Origin: JAHEGP01 sp963751595
Lineage (GTDB): Bacteria > Pseudomonadota > Gammaproteobacteria > Pseudomonadales > JAHEGP01
Assembly (NCBI GenBank): GCA_963751595.1
Contig: CAVVVC010000001.1
Coordinates: forward strand, 1,426,001 to 1,490,000
Direction of reading: 5' to 3'
Length of the DNA stretch: 64,000 nt
Shown: positions 50,599-58,805 of the stretch, in pieces
Position numbering within the stretch: position 1 is the first letter of the stretch
How the letters are laid out: every line of letters starts with the position of its first letter
Translations under genes and position numbers: made by a program
The notes under the pieces: generated by a model
Seen by the model: the letters and a program-made list of their open reading frames with translations, nothing else
Databases searched by the model: none
Told to the model about the DNA's origin: nothing

Positions 50599-52044
50599 AT
50601 GTCCAGCGCAGCAGAACAAATCGCCGGGATTCCCGCGGCGGTGCCCACCAGCCGCATTCAACAGGTGTTTGAAAAACAGCACCATGCATCAAGGGTAGCG
50701 GCCTATCCCACCCACCAGGAAAGGCTGGACAACCTCAATAAACTCGAAAGCCTGCTGAAAGATAATCAGGATGCCATTGCCGATGCCATTAACCTCGACT
50801 TCGGTAACCGCGCAAATCAGGAAACCCGCATGCTCGAGATATACGGGCTGGTGAGTGGTTGCCAGTACGCCAAGAAGCGCCTGAAAAAGTGGATGAGACC
50901 GCAAAAACGGCATGTGGGGATTTCATTTCTCGGCGCAAAAAACACCGTGCTGCCGCAGCCCAAGGGCGTCGTGGGCATCGTTACGCCCTGGAACTATCCC
51001 TTGTTCCTCGCCTTCAGCCCCGCGATCAGTGCCCTGTCTGCCGGCAATCGTTGCATCATCAAGATGGCGGCAAAATCGCAGAACCTGGCGCGTTTGATGG
51101 ACAAGCTCGTGAGTAGCGTTTTTGAGGAAACGACCCTGGCGGTCATCCCCGGGGTATCGGCCAGCGAATTTACCCGCCAGCCCTGGGACCACCTGGTTTT
51201 TACCGGATCGCCGGAAACAGCAAAAACCGTGATGAGTACCGCTGCCCAGAACCTGACGCCGGTAACCCTGGAACTCGGCGGCAAGTCGCCGACCATAATC
51301 ACTGAGGATTTCGACGTGAACGTCGCCGCAGAGCGCCTGCTCTTTGGCAAGTTCCTCAATGCCGGCCAGACCTGCGTCGCCCCGGATTACGTGTTCGTAC
51401 CCAAAACCCGGGTCAACGCATTCCTCGAGGCCGCGCAACTGATTATGCGAAAGCGCTATCCCACGGCAAGTACCGACGACTATACCTCAGTCATCGATCA
51501 GAGCGCCTTTGATCGCCTTACTGCCACCCTGGATGACGCCAAGGGCAAGGGGGCCAAGGTTATCAACCTGCTTGGGGATGACCCCATCGATGCTGAAAAT
51601 CGCAAGATTCCACCCCATGTGGTGCTCGACAGCGACGACGACATGATCATCATGCAGGATGAGATTTTTGGCCCGCTACTGCCAGTAAAGGCCTACGATT
51701 CGATCGATGAGGTCATTCTCTACATCAACCAGCACGAGCGCCCGCTGGCCCTGTACCTCTACACCAATGACAAGGAAGTCGAGCAGCAGGTCATCTACAA
51801 CACGCTGTCCGGCGGCATGTGTATCAACGACAGCGTGTTCCACGTCGTGCAGCACGATATGCCCTTCGGGGGAATCGGCAACAGCGGCATGGGTCACTAC
51901 CACGGCGAGGAGGGCTTCATCGAGTTTTCCAAGCTCCGGCCGATATTCAGGCAGGGTAAGAAAAGCGCCATTCTGGCCATGGCGCCACCCTACGGCAAGA
52001 CCTTCGAAACCATGTATAAAATGATGATGAAGTTCAAACTGTAG
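50599..52044 (+). CDS. Coniferyl-type aldehyde dehydrogenase
   Basis: This 481-aa enzyme oxidises an aldehyde to its acid with NAD(P)+. It has the cofactor motifs TPWNYP (about residue 133) and FTGSPETAK, the catalytic Glu in LELGGKSP near 232 and the catalytic Cys in NAGQTCVAPDYV near 266. Sequence and the late FGGIGNSGMGHYHGEEG place it with coniferyl aldehyde/long-chain class 3 dehydrogenases. The true substrate is unknown. A good AGGGGAG site precedes the ATG. It stands alone, with paired operators upstream. Confidence 0.9.
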   Translation: MSSAAEQIAGIPAAVPTSRIQQVFEKQHHASRVAAYPTHQERLDNLNKLESLLKDNQDAIADAINLDFGNRANQETRMLEIYGLVSGCQYAKKRLKKWMRPQKRHVGISFLGAKNTVLPQPKGVVGIVTPWNYPLFLAFSPAISALSAGNRCIIKMAAKSQNLARLMDKLVSSVFEETTLAVIPGVSASEFTRQPWDHLVFTGSPETAKTVMSTAAQNLTPVTLELGGKSPTIITEDFDVNVAAERLLFGKFLNAGQTCVAPDYVFVPKTRVNAFLEAAQLIMRKRYPTASTDDYTSVIDQSAFDRLTATLDDAKGKGAKVINLLGDDPIDAENRKIPPHVVLDSDDDMIIMQDEIFGPLLPVKAYDSIDEVILYINQHERPLALYLYTNDKEVEQQVIYNTLSGGMCINDSVFHVVQHDMPFGGIGNSGMGHYHGEEGFIEFSKLRPIFRQGKKSAILAMAPPYGKTFETMYKMMMKFKL

Positions 52045-52320
52045 GCGACCACCCCCGGCGTCTATTCCGTGCCCTCCGCGCGAGGTGGCAGGAAGGCCCG
52101 GGGTTTCTGACCTCTGAACCACAAGCACCGCGAACGGCCCGCCACCCGGTTTAACGGTATTACCCATCCCGGTGCGCATCCCTAAGCAAGTCGACGGTCA
52201 TGTATACTGTCCTCCCGCGGCACCGGCTGGCATCCGCGATGGGCAGTTTCAGCTGGCTGCGGCAAACCGCGCAGGGAGCCCCTAACCCCGCTTCAAACAT
52301 CCCCACAACGAGGAAAAATC

Positions 52321-52791
52321 ATGTCTCTACTCATCGGCAACAATCTGGTGGTCAGCATGCACTACACCCTGACCGACAACGACGGCAACGTGCTCGACAG
52401 CTCCGAAGGCTCCGAGCCCCTGGCCTACTTGCACGGGGTCGGCAATATTATTCCGGGCCTGGAGAAGGCCCTCACCGGCAAGGTCAAGGGCGACTCCCTC
52501 GAGGTGAGCGTAGCGCCAGAGGAAGCCTATGGCGAATCGCGGCCGGAGCTGGTTCAGGTGGTTGACCGGGCGGCATTTCAGGGCGTCGAAAAAGTCGAGG
52601 CTGGCATGATGTTCGAGACCCAGTCCCCCGACGGTGGAGTGCAGCGCATTATGGTCAAGGGCGTCGATGGCGACGCGGTGACCATCGACGGCAACCACCC
52701 ACTGGCGGGTGTTCCGCTGAACTTCGCGGTCGAGATTGTGGAGGTCAGGGAAGCGACGGAAGAAGAAATAGCCCACGGTCATTCCCACTAA
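52321..52791 (+). CDS. slyD: SlyD-type FKBP peptidyl-prolyl isomerase
   Basis: This 156-aa protein combines an FKBP prolyl isomerase fold (LVVSMHYTLTDNDGNVLDSS, YLHGVGNIIPGLEKAL) with an inserted chaperone flap (residues about 75-130), the SlyD arrangement. The C-terminal tail, EEIAHGHSH, is short and has only a few histidines, so metal binding should be weaker than in E. coli SlyD. It has a clear ribosome site (GAGGAAAA). It stands alone between the aldehyde dehydrogenase and the cold-shock gene. Confidence 0.93.
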   Translation: MSLLIGNNLVVSMHYTLTDNDGNVLDSSEGSEPLAYLHGVGNIIPGLEKALTGKVKGDSLEVSVAPEEAYGESRPELVQVVDRAAFQGVEKVEAGMMFETQSPDGGVQRIMVKGVDGDAVTIDGNHPLAGVPLNFAVEIVEVREATEEEIAHGHSH

Positions 52792-52920
52792 ACCGGCCGA
52801 TCCCCCCTGCCTGTTTTCGAAGGTGGTATGGGCACGGCGCGGCAACAGCGACTTCGATGCTGCCCGACTGAACCCGGGGCATCGTGGTCGTCGCCGGCGA
52901 AGCCGCCCTGCAGATAATCA

Positions 52921-52948
52921 TTGACAGCAGACGCAGCACCTATATACT
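52921..52948 (+). promoter_or_regulatory. Strong promoter of the cold-shock gene
   Basis: TTGACA (52921-52926) and TATACT (52943-52948) are spaced by 16 bases, close to the sigma-70 consensus. A start near 52955 would give a leader of about 150 bases before the cold-shock ATG, the long leader typical of cspA-type genes. The 52792-53106 gap has no gene. Confidence 0.75.
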
Positions 52949-53106
52949 CGGTGTTGCTTGTAAGTACGTCTTAATTTTATGCATACCATTTCGAAGTTCC
53001 TTCCCAGTACCTCGTCCTGTATTTCATAAGTTAGCGCACCACTTCCAGCACAAATGGATCCGGGAAACCGGGTCTGAAACTACCCATGAAATTTCAGGAT
53101 TTGATT

Positions 53107-53313
53107 ATGTCTACAACTACCGGAACGGTTAAATGGTTTAACGAAGCTAAAGGTTTTGGCTTTATCGAGCAAGAATCTGGCCCAGACGTATTTGCTCACT
53201 TCAGCGCGATCTCGGGCGAAGGCTTCAAGACCCTGATCGAAGGGCAGCGTGTTCAGTTCAACGTCACCCAGGGTCAGAAAGGTCCCCAGGCCGAGAACAT
53301 CGTAGCACTGTAA
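53107..53313 (+). CDS. Cold-shock DNA/RNA-binding protein (CspA family)
   Basis: This 68-aa single cold-shock domain protein binds single-stranded nucleic acid as an RNA chaperone. RNP1 reads KGFGFIEQ and RNP2 reads VFAHFSAI; the start TGTVKWFNEAKGFGF is the family signature. I chose the ATG at 53107 (MSTTTGTVKW) over an upstream in-frame ATG at 53086. The long leader and strong promoter suggest temperature or growth-phase control by leader structure. Confidence 0.95.
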   Translation: MSTTTGTVKWFNEAKGFGFIEQESGPDVFAHFSAISGEGFKTLIEGQRVQFNVTQGQKGPQAENIVAL

Positions 53314-53353
53314 GGACTTGCCGCTACTCCGATCCGTCGGAGTCAGGCTTTGA

Positions 53354-53422
53354 GTCGCCCTGAAACTTCAGGGGCGGCGAACGAAAAAGGTGCAACCTCG
53401 CCAGCGGGGTTGCACCTTTTTT
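53354..53422. terminator. Double hairpin after the cold-shock gene
   Basis: A first stem, CGCCCTGAA/TTCAGGGGCG, lies at about 53354-53378. A second, stronger one has arms AAAAAGGTGCAACC (53384-53397) and GGTTGCACCTTTTTT (53408-53422). The A and T runs on both sides make the second a rho-independent terminator able to work in either direction. Confidence 0.88.
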
Positions 53423-53507
53423 CGTTGGCCTGGGCGTACACGTTTCCCGTGTCGTCACGTGCGGTGGAAGCGCGCCCTGTATGCCAGCCCTCATCGAGGA
53501 AACCAAA

Positions 53508-54890
53508 GTGTCCAATCCGGCGTTCTCTGAACTCGATTTGAAAGCCCAGTTGCTGCACAACCTGGACGAGTTGGGCTACGCGGCAATGACGCCGGTTCAG
53601 GCCCAGAGCCTGCCCGCCATTCTTGGGGGTTCTGACCTGATCGCACAGGCCCAGACCGGCTCCGGGAAAACCGCGGCATTCGGGCTCGGCCTGCTGAACA
53701 AACTCGATGAGCGGAATTTTCGTGTCCAGTGCCTGGTACTGTGCCCTACCCGGGAGCTTGCTGACCAGGTTGCCAGGGAACTGCGCCAGTTGGCCCGGGC
53801 CATACCCAATATCAAAGTGCTCAGCCTCTGTGGCGGAGTCCCCCTGGGGCCCCAGGTTGGGTCTTTGCGGCACGGTGCGCACATCGTGGTCGGAACCCCG
53901 GGAAGGATCGAGGAACACCTGCGCAAGGGGACGCTGCAAACGGCTGACATTAGCACCCTGGTGTTGGACGAAGCAGACCGGATGCTGGATATGGGCTTTC
54001 AGGATAGCCTTGACGCCATCATCGAAAAAATCCCCAGGCAGCGCCAGACCTTGCTCTTGAGTGCCACCTACCCCGATGCCATCGAAGCAATAGCGGGTCG
54101 GGTCATGCGCGACCCGGTGATGATAAAGGTGGCTCCCGGCCCCGGACTCGGCCGAATCCGGGAGTATTTCTATCGACTCCCGGGCCAACAGTCGCGGGAT
54201 GGGGCCGTATGCCGGCTGTTACTCCATTTCAGGCCCCAGTCCGCACTGGTGTTTTGTAACACCAAACAGGAGACGCGGGAACTCACGGCACAACTCGCAG
54301 CGTTCGGTTTCAGTGCCCTGGCGCTGCATGGCGACCTGGAACAGCGGGAGCGCAACCAGACGCTGGCACAGTTTGCCAACAACAGTGCCACCGTGCTGGT
54401 CGCCACTGATGTTGCCGCCCGCGGGCTGGACATCGATGCACTGGACCTGGTCATCAACCATCGCCCCGCCAGGACCGCCGAACTGCATCTGCATCGCATC
54501 GGCCGAACCGGTCGCGCCGGTGCCAGCGGCATTGCCTGCACAATTTTTGATGAACGGGAGGCCTTCAAGCTGGATCAATACCGGGTCAGGGAACCGGACT
54601 CGGCGGCGGAAACGGAACTGCCACCGCTGGCGTTACTGCAGCAACCCGCTTACGGTGCGCCCATGCGCACACTTCAGATCAGTGGCGGTAGACGGCAAAA
54701 ACTCAGGCCCGGGGACATTCTGGGTGCGCTCACCGCCGGCGAAGGCATTGACGGCGCGCTGGTGGGTAAGATCGATCTATCCGATCATTTCAGCTACGTG
54801 GCAATCAAGGCCACTGCCGTGCCCACTGCCCTGCGCAAACTTCGCCAGGGCAAACTCAAGGGACGCAGCTTCAAGGTGCGAGAGCTGTAG
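53508..54890 (+). CDS. dbpA: ATP-dependent RNA helicase DbpA
   Basis: DbpA is a DEAD-box helicase that acts in 50S ribosome assembly through hairpin 92 of 23S rRNA. The 460-aa protein has the Q motif, AQTGSGKTAAF (I), PTRELADQ (Ia), VLDEADRML (II), LSATYP (III) and HRIGRTGRAG (VI). The C-terminal RNA-binding domain (KLRPGDILGALTAGEGIDGALVGKID) is what marks DbpA. I chose the GTG at 53508, preceded by GAGGAAA, because it gives the E. coli length; an in-frame ATG lies at 53481. It follows the cold-shock terminator. Confidence 0.93.
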   Translation: MSNPAFSELDLKAQLLHNLDELGYAAMTPVQAQSLPAILGGSDLIAQAQTGSGKTAAFGLGLLNKLDERNFRVQCLVLCPTRELADQVARELRQLARAIPNIKVLSLCGGVPLGPQVGSLRHGAHIVVGTPGRIEEHLRKGTLQTADISTLVLDEADRMLDMGFQDSLDAIIEKIPRQRQTLLLSATYPDAIEAIAGRVMRDPVMIKVAPGPGLGRIREYFYRLPGQQSRDGAVCRLLLHFRPQSALVFCNTKQETRELTAQLAAFGFSALALHGDLEQRERNQTLAQFANNSATVLVATDVAARGLDIDALDLVINHRPARTAELHLHRIGRTGRAGASGIACTIFDEREAFKLDQYRVREPDSAAETELPPLALLQQPAYGAPMRTLQISGGRRQKLRPGDILGALTAGEGIDGALVGKIDLSDHFSYVAIKATAVPTALRKLRQGKLKGRSFKVREL

Positions 54891-54985
54891 TCGGGTACCA
54901 GGGAGCCCCCCCGTCGGGACGGGCGCCCCGGCCCGGGAGCGGACAGTCCACTGCACGAACTCGGCGCCGGGTCACTCTGCCCTGG

Positions 54986-56275
54986 TCAGCAATTGTCGGC
55001 GGCAACGGCCACCTTCTCGCTGCGGGAAGACCCCGCCCGGGACTGCCCCTGGGAGCGTCTGCCGGAACGGTGCTTCACCCTCGCCTGGCGCGCTTGGCCG
55101 GGCCGGTCCCCGCCCTGCCTGGAACGCGAGGCTGGCAGTGCCCGGGTGGGCTCGAAACCGGCCACGGTCTGACGCGGCAGGGCCGCCCTAATCACACGTT
55201 CAATATCCGCCAGTTGTTTGACTTCCTCGTCGCACACCAGCGACACCGCCTTCCCCGTGGCGCCGGCCCGGCCGGTGCGCCCTATGCGGTGCACATAATC
55301 TTCGGGAACGTTGGGCAGATCGAAATTCACAACCTGTGGCAACTGGTCGATATCCAGGCCGCGGGCCGCGATGTCGGTGGCCACCAGAACCTGGATCGAA
55401 TTGTTCTTGAAGTCACCCAGCGCCCGGGTGCGGGCGCCCTGGCTCTTGTTGCCATGAATCGCCGCCGCCTTGATATCATGACCTTCCAGGTAGCGTGTCA
55501 GGCGGTTTGCACCATGCTTGGTGCGGCTGAAAACCAACACCTGGTGCCACTGATTTTCCTGGATCAGGTGTGCCAGCAGAGCCGATTTGCGGCTCTTGTC
55601 GACCGGGTAAATCCAGTGTTCCACCGACTCGACGGTGGTGTTGGGCGGGCTCACCGATATTTCGACCGGATTGTTGACCAAACCCTTGGCCAGGGCCCGA
55701 ATCTCGTTGGAAAACGTCGCCGAGAACATCAGATTCTGGCGTTTGGCGGGCAACAGCCGAATGATCTTTTTGATATCGTGGATAAAGCCCATATCCAGCA
55801 TCCGATCAGCCTCATCGAGCACCAGCACCTCGAGCTGATCGAAGCGCACCGCGTTCTGCTGGTAGAGGTCCAGCAGACGACCCGGGGTGGCAACCAGAAT
55901 ATCCACGCCCCGGCGCAGCTTCATCATCTGGGGGTTGATCTTGACGCCGCCAAACACCACGGCTGAGCGCAGCGGCAGGTGTTTGCCGTAGGTCGAGACA
56001 CTCTCGGCCACTTGCGCCGCCAGCTCGCGAGTCGGCGTCAGGATCAGCGCCCTCGCCTGATTGCCCTGGGCTTGCCTGCCTGCAGACAGCCCCTCTAGTA
56101 TGGGCAGAGTGAAGCCGGCGGTCTTTCCGGTACCGGTCTGGGCAGCGGCCATGACATCCCTGCCCTGCAAAACCGCGGGGATGGCCTGCTGCTGTATGGG
56201 GGACGGGGCATCATAGCCTTGTTCCGCTATGGCTTGAAGAATAGGGGCCGAAAGGCCGAGACTGGTGAAACTCAT
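54986..56275 (-). CDS. rhlE: DEAD-box RNA helicase, RhlE type
   Basis: This ~429-aa helicase has AAQTGTGKTAGFTLP (motif I), TPTRELAAQV (Ia), VLDEADRMLDMGF (II), MFSATFS (III) and HRIGRTGRAG (VI). A basic C-terminal extension (ASRSRQGGDRPGQARQARVK and onward) is typical of RhlE. Such proteins remodel ribosomal or mRNA structures, often in the cold. I chose the ATG at 56275 (MSFTSLGLSAPI) over the upstream 56317. It is convergent with dbpA, the second helicase in the window. Confidence 0.93.
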   Translation of the reverse strand: MSFTSLGLSAPILQAIAEQGYDAPSPIQQQAIPAVLQGRDVMAAAQTGTGKTAGFTLPILEGLSAGRQAQGNQARALILTPTRELAAQVAESVSTYGKHLPLRSAVVFGGVKINPQMMKLRRGVDILVATPGRLLDLYQQNAVRFDQLEVLVLDEADRMLDMGFIHDIKKIIRLLPAKRQNLMFSATFSNEIRALAKGLVNNPVEISVSPPNTTVESVEHWIYPVDKSRKSALLAHLIQENQWHQVLVFSRTKHGANRLTRYLEGHDIKAAAIHGNKSQGARTRALGDFKNNSIQVLVATDIAARGLDIDQLPQVVNFDLPNVPEDYVHRIGRTGRAGATGKAVSLVCDEEVKQLADIERVIRAALPRQTVAGFEPTRALPASRSRQGGDRPGQARQARVKHRSGRRSQGQSRAGSSRSEKVAVAADNC

Positions 56276-56445
56276 AGGATATTCCCGTTGGGAGGACGCG
56301 TGAGACTGACGGTCCAAGAAAGGGCCGGCAGCTTACAGCAGGAGAGCCCGCGCAGCTATGCGTATTTTGGCCTATAGCCTATCGACGGTGTGCCGATACG
56401 CGGTGACTGCGGGGTATGAAAGCGCTTTGGGGAAGGGGCGGCGTC

Positions 56446-57525
56446 TTATGCGCCAGTCGCTTCGGTAAACAGTTCCAGTTGCTCGCTGTCACCCGCCGCA
56501 TGGAGGAAGCGGACGCCCACGCCCAGCAGGCGAACCGGTTGATTACGGCGGCTCCAGGCGACATCACAAAGCGCCCGCAGCTGCCCATGATCAATCCCGC
56601 TGGCCGTCGCCTCCGCAGTGGTCTGGGTAAAGTCCGCAAATTTGACCTTGACCACCGCCCGTGCAACCCGGCAAGCAGGAAGCAGCCCGCCAAGCCGCCG
56701 CTCTAACTCCTTGATCAATGCGGGCAATTGTTGCCGGCACGCTTCCAGCGACTGGAGATTGCTGCCGAAGGTATTTTCGACACTCAAGGATTTGCGCCGC
56801 CGGCTGGGTTTGACCTGTCGCTCATCCAAACCCCTGCATAATTGGTAGAGACGTTGACCAAAGCTACCAAATTGCTCAACCAGTTCAAACTGGCTGAATG
56901 CCTGCAAATCACCGCAACAGGTGACGCCCATGCGGTGGAGTCTGGCGGCCGTCACCCGCCCCACTCCGAAGACCTTTTCAACCGGTAGTTGACTGACAAA
57001 CGCCTCCACGGCCCCGGGCACGATGACCGTCATCCCGTCGGGTTTGTTCCAGTCGCTGGCAACCTTGGCGAGAAACTTGTTGGGGGCGACACCGGCGGAT
57101 ACTGTAATCCCCACAGACTCGGCAATGCGCTGGCGTATCTCCCGGGCCATCAGGGTCCCACTGGCCCGACAATGGGGTGCTTCGGTCACATCGATAAAAG
57201 CTTCGTCCAGCGACAGGGGTTCGACCAGGTCACTGTAATCGCGGAAAATATCGCGCATGGCGGCGGCGGCCTCGCGGTAGGCGGGAAACCGGGTTTTCAC
57301 GATCTGCAACTGGGGGCAGAGTTTACGGGCCGTCGCGCTGGGCATCGCAGAGCGCACACCAAATGCTCTGGCTTCGTAGTTACAGGTCGTGATGACGCCG
57401 CGCTTGTCACTGGCACCCCCCACCGCCAGGGGAATGCCTCGCAGTGAGGGGTCATCACGCATCTCTATCGCCGCATAGAAGCAGTCGGCATCGATGTGGA
57501 TGATTTTACGCAATGAGTCCGACAT
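56446..57525 (-). CDS. dinB: DNA polymerase IV
   Basis: DinB is a Y-family translesion polymerase. The 359-aa reading from MSDSLRKIIHIDADCFYAAIEM has the catalytic acidic residues in DADCFYA and in SLDEAFIDVT near residue 100. The helix-hairpin-helix region VFGVGRVTAARLHRMG comes next, followed by the little-finger domain and a clamp-binding-like C-terminus, EQLELF. I chose the ATG at 57525; the frame continues to 57630. A weak LexA-box-like CTG-N10-CCG occurs upstream, so SOS control is possible but unproven. Confidence 0.94.
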   Translation of the reverse strand: MSDSLRKIIHIDADCFYAAIEMRDDPSLRGIPLAVGGASDKRGVITTCNYEARAFGVRSAMPSATARKLCPQLQIVKTRFPAYREAAAAMRDIFRDYSDLVEPLSLDEAFIDVTEAPHCRASGTLMAREIRQRIAESVGITVSAGVAPNKFLAKVASDWNKPDGMTVIVPGAVEAFVSQLPVEKVFGVGRVTAARLHRMGVTCCGDLQAFSQFELVEQFGSFGQRLYQLCRGLDERQVKPSRRRKSLSVENTFGSNLQSLEACRQQLPALIKELERRLGGLLPACRVARAVVKVKFADFTQTTAEATASGIDHGQLRALCDVAWSRRNQPVRLLGVGVRFLHAAGDSEQLELFTEATGA

Positions 57526-57677
57526 CCGCTGGGTAGCGCGTCCCTCTCCGTGAAGTTGACCAGGAATGCGCGGTATTAAAGTACAGCGCCGCAGAAAAAG
57601 CCACCCGCTGATCCGCTCACCGCCCAGCATGGCAAAAGCGATGGACGCCGGGCACGCTCCCCCGGCGAGCGCCCGGT

Positions 57678-58589
57678 TCAGCCGAGCATGTAACCCAGAC
57701 CAGCCCCGACGGCGAGCATTATGAACGCAAGTAGGGTCGCCACCTGGGCCGGAATCAGGGCAGGAATGTCAGCAGGATTTCGCAGCAGCCGCCGGCCGGC
57801 GAAAATTGCCGGCCCCAATGCCAGCAGCCCCCAGAGTACGCCGCTGGCATCGGGGAACATCAACGGTACACCTAACAACAACGCCAGCGCGCTTGCCAGT
57901 ATCACGACAAATCCCGTGCTGGCCTTCTTTAACCCAAGTTGCACTACCAGGTTGCGCTTGTGGCAGCGTTTGTCTGCTTCATAGTCCGGAAACTGGTTGA
58001 TCCAGAGAAATCCGGCAATCATCAGGCCCAACGACAGGGACGTCAGGAACAGGTCGCCGGTTAATTCCCCGGTCTGCACCAGGTAGGTGCCCCCGGCGAT
58101 CAGGGGGCCGTAGGCCAGGGCAACAGCCAACTCCCCGTACCCGTGGTATGCCAGCCGCAAAGGGCCACCATGATAAGACCAGGCCAGTGCCAGCCCCGCC
58201 AGGGCGATGGGAACTACACCCCAGTCACGCCAGATGGCGATTACGAGGCCACAGGCGATAGCGATGCCGTAAAACAGCCGGGCTATCTCCAGGGTCTCGG
58301 TCTCGGACAGCAAGCCATCCACGAGTACTCGCTTGCCCCCCGAAAAAGGGGTCCGCTGCCCGGGTGCAACCGCGAGGTCGGTTCCCGATCGGTAGTCCAC
58401 CAGTTCTCCAGAGGCGTTCTTGGCAACTTCGACCGCGAGTATCCCAAGCACCGTCAACCCCAACCAGCCCCAGGCAAGGGGCTGGGCGTGATGGGCCATG
58501 CAGGCGCCAAGGAATATCGACGCCATCGATGCGAATGTAATTTTGGGGTCAGCCAGCCGCCCGAAGCCCTGCCAGTAGGATTGATGCAC
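57678..58589 (-). CDS. UbiA-family prenyltransferase, MenA-like
   Basis: The ~303-aa protein has eight or nine membrane helices. Its two Asp-rich motifs are KNASGELVDYRSGTD near residue 60 and NQFPDYEADKRCHKRNLVVQLG near 200, which bind the prenyl diphosphate with Mg2+. The pattern is closest to MenA (1,4-dihydroxy-2-naphthoate prenyltransferase), but no other men gene is in the window, so the aromatic acceptor is uncertain. I chose the GTG at 58589, preceded by GGAGA; TTG codons at 58604 and 58607 are alternatives. It is divergent from mutS. Confidence 0.82.
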   Translation of the reverse strand: MHQSYWQGFGRLADPKITFASMASIFLGACMAHHAQPLAWGWLGLTVLGILAVEVAKNASGELVDYRSGTDLAVAPGQRTPFSGGKRVLVDGLLSETETLEIARLFYGIAIACGLVIAIWRDWGVVPIALAGLALAWSYHGGPLRLAYHGYGELAVALAYGPLIAGGTYLVQTGELTGDLFLTSLSLGLMIAGFLWINQFPDYEADKRCHKRNLVVQLGLKKASTGFVVILASALALLLGVPLMFPDASGVLWGLLALGPAIFAGRRLLRNPADIPALIPAQVATLLAFIMLAVGAGLGYMLG

Positions 58590-58805
58590 CGCTACTCTCC
58601 ACAACAATTGGCCCGGCGTGAAGCTTAGCGCCGGTGATCTGATGGTCGCAAGTCAAACCCGCAAATGCTATCCCGCCTGCTACCATGCCCATTTTGCGGG
58701 TAAGTCGCCCTTGCCCTGCCGGCTGATCCGCAGCCATCGTGGCTTAACCTGTGGCGCCCATTTGCCTTACAATCCTCGTCCCGCCACCCAGGATGCGATC
58801 TGCAG

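Noticed and set aside
55070..55966. 298-aa plus-strand open frame
   Set aside because: It is antisense to rhlE and has no motif.
58590..58805. Remnant of another gene between the prenyltransferase and mutS
   Set aside because: The open frames there are short, conflict with each other and show no family motif.
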